Assembly: GCA_002401525.1 (NCBI GenBank)
Contig: NVTH01000166.1
Location: forward strand, 2,270-7,535
Reading direction: 5' to 3'
Origin: Moraxellaceae bacterium
GTDB lineage: Bacteria; Pseudomonadota; Gammaproteobacteria; Pseudomonadales; UBA3067
Length of the DNA stretch: 5,266 nucleotides
Shown here: piece by piece, positions 1 to 4,707 of the stretch
How positions within the stretch are numbered: position 1 is the first letter of the stretch
How the letters are laid out: every line of letters starts with the position of its first letter
The notes under the pieces: model-generated
Databases searched by the model: none
What the model was told of the DNA's origin: nothing
The model's input: only the letters and a program-made list of their open reading frames with translations
Translations under genes and position numbers: made by a program

Positions 1-1562
1 CCGTTGAGGATGATACTGAATTAGACAACTTTGAACTGGACACCATTGAATTCGACAGCATCGATCTAGATAAGGCACGCAGCACCCTTAAGAAAATGAC
101 CAAAGCGCAATTGATTGAATGGATTCTACAAGGGGCTGTTGACCATCCGCCCCTGCTCAACACATTACCTTTATCATCCCCTCCACTGGCCGGAGATACG
201 CTGGAAAAAACCGTCGCTCGGCTGCGGCAGCAGATTCGCAAGACCACAAGTGAAAGGGGCTGGCAAGATTACTGGAACAATGTGGGCTCCACACCCGATT
301 ATTCATCTATTCAGAAGCCGCTTAAAAAGCTATTGAATGACGGGCATAGTGAAACAGTATTGGAACTGGGGGAAGAATTATTCACACTTGGGATGACCCA
401 AGTTGAAGAATCCGATGACGAAGGAGAAACCGCCGGTGAACTCAGCGAGTGTTTGGCGGTGGTGCTCGACGCCATGCGAAAAAGCGATAGATCTTCCGCA
501 GAGCGCATGATCTGGTATTGGAACAAATTACTGTGTGACGAATTTTCTTTACTCGATCAATTGGAGCCGCCAATAGACAACGCCGAAATGAATCAGGCCG
601 ACTGGCGCACCGTAACAAACGAATTCACACGACGACTGGCAAATCACCCAAAACCTAAAAAGGAGAACGGCTGGTCTTCGGAACAATACCACCGGCAACG
701 TTTATTACAATACACACTGCAAGCGCTATCCTACAGCGGCGAGAATGACCGCGCCCTTGATTTAATGATCGCAGAGCTGCCTTACAGTAATAATTATCTC
801 GAACTCGTTGAGTTCCTGATAGCCAACAAAGCCTACGATCAAGCCAAGCACTGGGCTCATCGGGGATTTAAAGAAACCATCGACTCTTCACCCGGTATCG
901 CTAAGAAACTGGTGGAACAGCTACTGGGTATTGCTCGACAACACAAGGATTGGCCTCAAGTAGCGGCATTACAGGTGGATACTTTTCTGGACACAACCAC
1001 TACTGACCACTACCAGTTGGCTAAAACCAGCTGTAAAAAATCAAAGTGCTGGCAAAAAGTAGAGTGCAAATTATTGCAGTTTCTGGAAACTGGCGACGAC
1101 CCCTTATCCGCTAAAGACTGGCCACTTCCCGCAACAAAGCTGAAGTTCCTAACGCGGCAAAACCGAAGGAATTTTCCCGACTATAACACTCTGATTGATA
1201 TCGCCCTGCATGAAAAACGTATTGAGGATGCGCTGCACTGGTTTCAGCAAGCCCCACACAAAAACTATCACGCTGACACGATTGCCCACCTGGTTCAAAA
1301 GTCACACCCGGAGATCAGCCTCGATATCTGGCAACACGAAATCGAGGAACTGATTGCTCAAGTAAAACCCCGCGCCTACCAAGACGCCATGCCTTATTTG
1401 AAAAAAATGAGAACACTGCTGCGTAACATTAAACGCAGCGACGATTATCGCCATTACATTTTACAGCTGCGCACTCAGCATAAAGCTAAACGGCGGCTTA
1501 TGAAGGAGTTGGATACATTGGAGAATCAGGGAAAGAAAACCCGGCTAATTTTGGACGATTAG
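1..1562 (+). CDS. SWIM zinc-finger family protein, C-terminal part (5' end outside window)
   Basis: The frame is open from position 3 to the TAG at 1560-1562 (519 residues visible), so the ATG at 96 is internal and the true start lies upstream. The first residues are a very acidic linker (VEDDTELDNFELDTIEFD). A helical body follows with TPR-like helix pairs, for example DRALDLMIAELPYSNNYLEL and ANKAYDQAKHWAHRGFKE, then EKRIEDALHWFQQ. The end, around visible residues 482-504 (YRHYILQLRTQHKAKRRLMK), fits the basic C-terminal signature I associate with bacterial SWIM zinc-finger proteins (pattern Y-L-x-x-L-R-x-x-H-K-x-K-R-x-x-M-K-x-L-D). In that family an N-terminal CxCx(n)CxH zinc finger precedes the acidic linker and helical repeats; here it would lie outside the window. 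The cellular role is not well defined, with nucleic-acid or protein binding presumed. The family call comes from recalled pattern, not a search. The next gene has its own promoter, so this is probably the last gene of its unit. Confidence 0.75.
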   Translation, partial: VEDDTELDNFELDTIEFDSIDLDKARSTLKKMTKAQLIEWILQGAVDHPPLLNTLPLSSPPLAGDTLEKTVARLRQQIRKTTSERGWQDYWNNVGSTPDYSSIQKPLKKLLNDGHSETVLELGEELFTLGMTQVEESDDEGETAGELSECLAVVLDAMRKSDRSSAERMIWYWNKLLCDEFSLLDQLEPPIDNAEMNQADWRTVTNEFTRRLANHPKPKKENGWSSEQYHRQRLLQYTLQALSYSGENDRALDLMIAELPYSNNYLELVEFLIANKAYDQAKHWAHRGFKETIDSSPGIAKKLVEQLLGIARQHKDWPQVAALQVDTFLDTTTTDHYQLAKTSCKKSKCWQKVECKLLQFLETGDDPLSAKDWPLPATKLKFLTRQNRRNFPDYNTLIDIALHEKRIEDALHWFQQAPHKNYHADTIAHLVQKSHPEISLDIWQHEIEELIAQVKPRAYQDAMPYLKKMRTLLRNIKRSDDYRHYILQLRTQHKAKRRLMKELDTLENQGKKTRLILDD

Positions 1563-1653
1563 TCACATTTAAATCTTAACCAAGCGAATTACCAATGCTC
1601 CCAAGGCAAGGCGTACAAAATTAAAGTATGAAAGGTTATTCAGCGGAAAGAAA

Positions 1654-1691
1654 GCAGGCCTGCATCAACTAACGCAGGCGGATAAAAATCC
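1654..1691 (+). other. Competing short stem-loops after the SWIM-family gene
   Basis: GCAGGC (1654-1659), GCCTGC (1658-1663) and GCAGGC (1674-1679) lie close together, so the central arm could pair with either neighbour; GCCTGC/GCAGGC gives a 6-bp stem with a 10-base loop. A small GGAT-AAAA-ATCC hairpin (1680-1691) follows. No T-tract comes directly after, so this is not a classical intrinsic terminator, though it sits about 90 bases beyond the stop and may mark the transcript end. The remaining sequence between 1563 and the promoter shows nothing else I can support. Confidence 0.3.
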
Positions 1692-1742
1692 TTGCAAATT
1701 AATTGTCAACATGAGGTTGTCCATATACGCATATTAGTGCGT

Positions 1743-1798
1743 AAATATTTTGCAAATATTTAATTTTTATTGACAGATATTTTCTCATAACGTTTAAT
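1743..1798 (+). promoter_or_regulatory. Strong sigma70-type promoter with AT-rich upstream element
   Basis: A perfect -35 hexamer TTGACA (1770-1775) is followed, after exactly 17 bases, by TTTAAT (1793-1798, 5/6 match to TATAAT). This predicts transcription starting near 1804-1806. Upstream, two copies of AAATATTT (1743-1750 and 1754-1761) sit at about -62 to -44, where an UP element binding the RNA polymerase alpha subunit would be expected. The promoter leaves a leader of only about 25 bases before the TTG start of the next gene. The positions are seen directly; promoter activity is inferred. Confidence 0.75.
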
Positions 1799-1816
1799 TT
1801 TCCTCGAGCTAGTCAT

Positions 1817-1822
1817 GGAAGG
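1817..1822 (+). promoter_or_regulatory. Ribosome binding site that decides the TTG start at 1829
   Basis: GGAAGG lies six bases before TTG 1829. No ATG or GTG occurs in this frame between the predicted transcription start (about 1805) and the end of the signal peptide. This site and the promoter together make TTG the best start. Confidence 0.6.
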
Positions 1823-1828
1823 CTTCTC

Positions 1829-2671
1829 TTGGCAGCCTCGATAACTTTTATAAAATTTCACCTACAGGTTAAACCAATAAAAACTTATTTAAATTTATCC
1901 GTCTCAGCACTTATTCTTAGTGCCGGAATTAGCACCGCTTATGGCACCACGGTTAATGGTGTAGAGGCAGAAGGTAATGTGGTACCCGCTTATAATGACG
2001 GCTCCACCCCACAACTTATTGCTCCGGCCGCGGGATCCACTATCATCAATTTCGATGAGGATCTGGAACCCTGTCAATTTTTATCAACTACAGCGTTGAG
2101 AGATAAGTACATGACAATGGGGGTTGTCTTCGATGGACCAGCAATAAATGATGGCGGAGCAATTCTAGATGAGTGCAGCAACTTTTCTGTCATTGGGCAT
2201 AGTTCTCCCAATTTTCTAGCGTTTAATACTGCCGCAGGTTTGTCAGACGGAGGTATTCCCCAGGGTCCAGAGACATTACTATTCGACCCGCCGGTAGATC
2301 AAGTTCAAGCAAATGTTGGTAGCGGCAATGCCGGCACCATAGAACTCACCTGTTATGACTCCACCAACAATTTAGTCGACTCAGACAATATCCTTTCGAC
2401 AGACGCCCTACAAACCATTGCTGTTTCCGGCAGCGATATTACCCAGTGCGAATTTAGTTTTACTGGAGCTTGGATGGTTTTGGATGATCTAGCCTTCCGA
2501 GAAGATGAAGGATCGTGCACACCCGGAGTCGGTGTTTATGATTCAAATACCCATACCGTGACGGGCCTGGTAATCGACGCATCAGCAATAGGCCGAGGAT
2601 GCATTGTTGTCGACGTACTGAAGCGGAATAAAGTTCTTTTCGAAATTATTAACACTCAACCACAACCCTAA
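1829..2671 (+). CDS. Secreted beta-rich protein of unknown function, TTG start
   Basis: This encodes 280 residues. A signal peptide is clear: a long n-region with lysines (residues 1-20), a hydrophobic core LNLSVSALILSAGIS (21-35) and a signal peptidase I site after AYG (37-39). The mature protein is acidic and rich in G, D, N, S and T. Residues about 72-224 have the layout of an exported beta-sandwich domain familiar from PEP-CTERM-type proteins: INFDE near the front, Y-x-x-x-GVVFDG (94-103), SPNFLAFN (126-133), a central FDPPVDQVQANVGSG strand pair (152-166), and DDLAF (219-223) where that family usually has IDNLTF. There is no PEP-CTERM or other C-terminal sorting tail, so it is probably periplasmic or released. 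Six cysteines (82, 116, 175, 207, 230, 258) are all in the mature part and could form three disulfides. A short C-terminal module (230-280) follows the main domain and ends in TQPQP. I do not recognise the gene. The neighbours give no functional hint, and it has its own promoter. The domain resemblance is from memory and moderate. Confidence 0.8.
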   Translation: MAASITFIKFHLQVKPIKTYLNLSVSALILSAGISTAYGTTVNGVEAEGNVVPAYNDGSTPQLIAPAAGSTIINFDEDLEPCQFLSTTALRDKYMTMGVVFDGPAINDGGAILDECSNFSVIGHSSPNFLAFNTAAGLSDGGIPQGPETLLFDPPVDQVQANVGSGNAGTIELTCYDSTNNLVDSDNILSTDALQTIAVSGSDITQCEFSFTGAWMVLDDLAFREDEGSCTPGVGVYDSNTHTVTGLVIDASAIGRGCIVVDVLKRNKVLFEIINTQPQP

Positions 2672-2974
2672 GGCAGCGTCCTAAAGTACCGCTCTAAGAA
2701 ATAGGTTTCATCGACCAGATCCAATTGGCTCCGGTCGATGGCTCAATAGTTGTGAAATTAAAGCTACTGCGAGGGCAATAAAAAAACCTTAAAGAAACGC
2801 TCACTACGATGTAAATATTGTATCCAAACAACCGAAGCCTCACTCAACATTTTGGCTTTCCATTTTTCATTGCGGCTAGTTTTATAATCAATAATTCGCC
2901 AAACATCCCTAAATCACAGTAGCCGCTCACCAATAGAACTTAATGATTTAGCGGTCAAGACAGCCCCTCTTAAT
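2672..2974. other. Gene-poor stretch after the secreted-protein gene
   Basis: No convincing gene lies here on either strand. It holds the symmetric dyad at 2709-2740. On the minus strand, a 49-codon stop-free frame without a good start runs from 2913 to 2767 (see findings). A lone TATAAT at 2883-2888 has no -35 partner at proper spacing. The sequence is AT-rich and has no repeats resembling insertion-sequence ends. Confidence 0.5.
2709..2740 (+). terminator. Symmetric 32-base dyad, possible terminator of the secreted-protein gene
   Basis: The arms CATCGACC (2709-2716) and GGTCGATG (2733-2740) are perfect complements. Between them an inner palindrome CCAATTGG (2721-2728) is flanked by four unpaired bases on each side. 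The dyad starts 37 bases after the stop codon, a typical place for a transcript end. No T-tract follows on either strand, so if it terminates it is not a canonical intrinsic terminator; it could instead be a 3'-end stabilising hairpin or an operator-like site. Confidence 0.4.
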
Positions 2975-2993
2975 CGTAATGATTATCATTTGC
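2975..2993. promoter_or_regulatory. Fur box (iron-dependent repressor site)
   Basis: By my hand alignment, this 19-base stretch matches 15 positions of the classical Fur consensus GATAATGATWATCATTATC, including the unbroken core TAATGATTATCATT (2977-2990). The core AATGAT-T-ATCATT is a perfect 6-1-6 palindrome. It overlaps the -35 region of the promoter reading right, the usual arrangement for Fur-Fe2+ repression. Iron repression of the downstream small ORFs is inferred from this. Confidence 0.8.
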
Positions 2994-3023
2994 GTTTAAT
3001 CAAAAAGAGCGCTATTCTATAAA
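2990..3023 (+). promoter_or_regulatory. Promoter overlapping the Fur box
   Basis: TTGCGT (2990-2995) and TATTCT (3013-3018) are separated by 17 bases. A second register pairs TTTAAT (2995-3000) with TATAAA (3018-3023), also with 17 bases between. Either gives a start around 3025-3031 and puts Fur over the -35 hexamer. Hexamer matches are modest in both registers. The transcript would have a leader of about 180 bases before the 87-residue gene. Confidence 0.55.
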
Positions 3024-3113
3024 TTAAAGCAAGCCGTCAAAGACGTGAGAAAACATAAGAAAATCTTTCCAAATCAAAAAATAGCGTATCAATAAAGTCA
3101 CGGTGAAGCGAAC

Positions 3114-3251
3114 ATGCGCAAAGATAAGCAACTAAAATCAAGCATTACGGCGCCCCCATCCACCGAGCAGCACTGCTCATTAACGCTTTATAACCAAGAG
3201 GAGATTTTAAATGAGAGCTCTATTTGCCCCCGTCGATCTCGATACCGTTGA
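3114..3251 (+). CDS. Possible 45-residue small ORF, overlapping the next gene
   Basis: ATG 3114 is preceded by GGTGA with a seven-base spacer, a fair Shine-Dalgarno site. The frame encodes 45 residues, starting MRKDKQLKSSITAPPSTEQ, and ends at TGA 3249-3251. It overlaps the start of the 87-residue gene by 41 bases in another frame, and the Shine-Dalgarno of that gene lies inside its codons, as in translationally coupled pairs. There is no signal peptide or membrane segment, and the last residues (CPRRSRYR) are basic. I know no family for it. It may be a leader ORF that opens the downstream RBS, or simply chance. Confidence 0.3.
   Translation: MRKDKQLKSSITAPPSTEQHCSLTLYNQEEILNESSICPRRSRYR
3165..3203 (+). 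promoter_or_regulatory. Hairpin and strong Shine-Dalgarno before the 87-residue gene
   Basis: GAGCAGCACTGCTC (3165-3178) is a perfect inverted repeat able to form a GAGCA/TGCTC stem with a four-base loop. It lies 20 bases before AAGAGGAG (3196-3203), whose AGGAG core is seven bases from ATG 3211. The strong Shine-Dalgarno supports that start; a regulatory role for the hairpin is only a possibility. Confidence 0.5.
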
Positions 3252-3474
3252 ATACGGACAGGCCAACAACAGACCACAGCAGCATTTTTTAACTCACCCC
3301 ACGAGACAAAAGGATGCTTGCTTTTTGCAATTGGAAATACAAATTGAAACGCTTCAAAGATTAATTTTGGAAAACCGACTAGTCGCCGAAGAAATCCATT
3401 GCTTAAACAGGGGCTCCCAAATTACTTATAAAAAAATGCTGCTAAATAACCTAGAGAAACCAATACGAATATAA
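3211..3474 (+). CDS. Small cytoplasmic protein of unknown function, predicted iron-repressed
   Basis: This encodes 87 residues. The start is well supported by AGGAG seven bases upstream. There is no signal peptide or membrane segment. The N-terminal third (1-35) looks unstructured and rich in Q, N, P and H. From residue 36 a leucine/isoleucine-rich amphipathic helix (FLQLEIQIETLQRLILENRL, 38-57) runs into VAEEIHCLNRGSQITYKKML (58-77), a shape consistent with a second helix or a small helix-turn-helix-like fold. There are two cysteines (37 and 64) and three histidines. It is the main coding sequence after the Fur box and its promoter, so a role in the iron-starvation response is inferred. I do not recognise a named family; it is neither HemP nor a bacterioferritin-associated ferredoxin (no CxC/CxxC iron-sulfur motif). 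No intrinsic terminator is evident after the TAA. Confidence 0.65.
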   Translation: MRALFAPVDLDTVEYGQANNRPQQHFLTHPTRQKDACFLQLEIQIETLQRLILENRLVAEEIHCLNRGSQITYKKMLLNNLEKPIRI

Positions 3475-3844
3475 ATCATCTATTTTAAAAAATGAAAATA
3501 CAAAGCCAAATAAAAGCTCTAAACCATCAATATTTTTGCACTAATACTTATAAGCCGAGCTTGTAAATCACGGCCACTCCTACTCTTTTATCAACACCCC
3601 AAAACCACTGGCTCCGAATATCAGCCCCGCCAATAGCGATAAGATCATGGTTATTACTTCCGGTCAATGTCACTCACGAGCTAATAATAAATAGATCCAA
3701 GTAAGCGCTCAATTACCCTACAAACTCCATTTTTTTCATCTAGCATTTAAAGAGCCCCCTTATTTATACCCGTTTATAAGTGCGTCTTAAGAGCCCATTT
3801 ACTGAGACACATTGATAAACTCCCGCATTCTGGAGTATTTTTTC
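3475..3844. other. Gene-poor stretch upstream of ompW, with a possible gene remnant
   Basis: No intact gene is supported here. On the minus strand a 41-codon stop-free frame (3673 down to the stop at 3548-3550) ends in WFWGVDKRVGVAVIYKLGL and may be the decayed C-terminus of an outer-membrane protein gene (see findings). No convincing ompW promoter is seen: TATAAG at 3775-3780 could be a -10 but has no -35 at the right distance. There is no full FNR site (only a TTGAT half at 3812) and no Fur box near ompW. Confidence 0.45.
3819..3843 (+). promoter_or_regulatory. ompW ribosome binding site inside a small hairpin with a T-tract
   Basis: GGAG (3832-3835) is nine bases before ATG 3845 and identifies that ATG as the ompW start, rather than the in-frame TTG at 3812, which has no Shine-Dalgarno. 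ACTCC (3819-3823) can pair with GGAGT (3832-3836) across an eight-base loop, and six T residues follow (3838-3843). The hairpin could mask the RBS or weakly attenuate transcription; its five base pairs make this uncertain. Confidence 0.5.
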
Positions 3845-4549
3845 ATGTCACGAATCACAAATAATTTATTAGCTGTAAGTCTGTGCGCGGCCTTAATTCC
3901 ATTAACCGCCGGCAACGCCATCGCTTATGAAAAAGGCGACCTAATCTGGCGGGCCGGGCTAGCCAAAGTGAGTCCCGTCGATGACAGCGACGCGATCGAT
4001 GTCGCCGGGCTAGAGACACTGGACGGCGCGGGGGTAGACGGCAACACCCAAATAGGCCTCACCCTCAGCTACATGGCCACCCCTAAAATAGCATTTGAAT
4101 TATTACTGGCAACACCATTCACACACGACATTAACGTCAAAGGCACCAACCTCTCCGCAGGAGAGGTAACCCAACTTCCCCCCACCATATCACTGTCGTA
4201 CTATTTCGCCGGCCCAAGTTCCAAGTTCCAACCCTACGTCGGCGCGGGCATCAATTATACGATCTTCTTTGAAGAAGATGTCGACACTGATTTGAATAGA
4301 GCTTTAGATGACATAACTGGGGAACTCCCAGGTACAACGGACGCGAAGCTTGAACTGAGCAATTCCGTCGGCGTTGCGATACAAGCGGGTTTTGATTTTC
4401 AGGTTTCCGAAAACTGGATGGTCAACGCAGGATTTTGGATGATCGATATTAATACCAAAGCCACCATTAAAGCCGGAGATGCGGAGGTGAGCTTTGACGT
4501 AGAGATAGATCCTTTTGTGTACATGCTAGGGGTAGCGCATAAGTTTTAG
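3845..4549 (+). CDS. ompW: OmpW-family outer-membrane protein
   Basis: This encodes 234 residues from ATG 3845, chosen because of GGAG nine bases upstream and because it begins the signal peptide directly. The signal peptide is MSRITNNLLAVSLCAALIPL-TAGNAIA, with cleavage after AIA (25-27), giving a mature protein that begins YEKGDLIWRAGLAKVSP, the usual OmpW opening. Further family hallmarks are NTQIGLTLSYM (67-77), FELLLATPFTHDI (84-96), LPPTISLSYYF (111-121), KFQPYVGAGINYTIFF (127-142), an AIQAGFDFQVSENWMVNAG segment, and the C-terminal strand DPFVYMLGVAHKF (222-234), whose terminal Phe is the BAM-complex recognition signal. OmpW forms an eight-stranded beta-barrel with a hydrophobic channel, thought to let small hydrophobic molecules cross the outer membrane; in enteric bacteria it responds to oxygen, salt and stress. 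The mature part (207 residues) is slightly longer than in E. coli, with extra loop sequence around residues 145-165. It appears monocistronic and ends in a hairpin. Confidence 0.95.
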   Translation: MSRITNNLLAVSLCAALIPLTAGNAIAYEKGDLIWRAGLAKVSPVDDSDAIDVAGLETLDGAGVDGNTQIGLTLSYMATPKIAFELLLATPFTHDINVKGTNLSAGEVTQLPPTISLSYYFAGPSSKFQPYVGAGINYTIFFEEDVDTDLNRALDDITGELPGTTDAKLELSNSVGVAIQAGFDFQVSENWMVNAGFWMIDINTKATIKAGDAEVSFDVEIDPFVYMLGVAHKF

Positions 4550-4573
4550 CTTTCTACTGCTGTAATAACATCA

Positions 4574-4607
4574 AAGCCGATCGACCCAACGTTGGGCCGA
4601 TCGGCTT
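4574..4607. terminator. Hairpin between convergent ompW and dehydrogenase genes
   Basis: AAGCCGATCG (4574-4583) pairs with CGATCGGCTT (4598-4607) around a second palindrome CCCAACGTTGGG (4585-4596), leaving one A-C mismatch in a 34-base near-perfect inverted repeat. It starts 24 bases after the ompW stop and about 100 bases beyond the stop of the opposing dehydrogenase gene. A clean T-tract is missing on both sides (weak TTTGATGTTATT on the minus side), but position and stability suggest a bidirectional terminator. Confidence 0.7.
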
Positions 4608-4707
4608 CCACAAAAAATATTTAACCACAATGTTTAATCGAATAATGAAGACAAAATCCGCATCATAAGTTTCGCGTTAAATTAATATCCTTCCGTAATT
4701 TCGATGT

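Noticed and set aside
1111..1305. Minus-strand 64-residue frame inside the SWIM-family gene
   Set aside because: It is antisense to a gene with a good family match and has no RBS or recognisable motif; the same holds for the minus-strand frame at 311-526 and the plus-strand frame at 115-336.
1815..1844. Short ATG frame (MEGFSWQPR) overlapping the TTG start at 1829
   Set aside because: It lies about ten bases from the predicted 5' end, has no Shine-Dalgarno of its own, and coincides with the GGAAGG site serving TTG 1829.
2883..2888. Isolated TATAAT as a promoter
   Set aside because: No acceptable -35 hexamer at 16-18 bases upstream and no extended -10 TG.
3114..3474. HemP (hemin uptake protein) as the Fur-controlled small gene
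   Set aside because: HemP proteins end in a conserved Y-x-L-R-x-T-R-x-G-K-L-I-L-T-K type sequence; neither small frame has it in any reading.
3748..3796. Near-repeat of TAAAGAGCCC (3748-3757) and TTAAGAGCCC (3787-3796) upstream of ompW
   Set aside because: Only two short imperfect copies about 39 bases apart; not enough to claim an operator.
3812..3844. TTG at 3812 as the ompW start
   Set aside because: It has no Shine-Dalgarno and would add eleven residues before a complete signal peptide; ATG 3845 has GGAG nine bases upstream.
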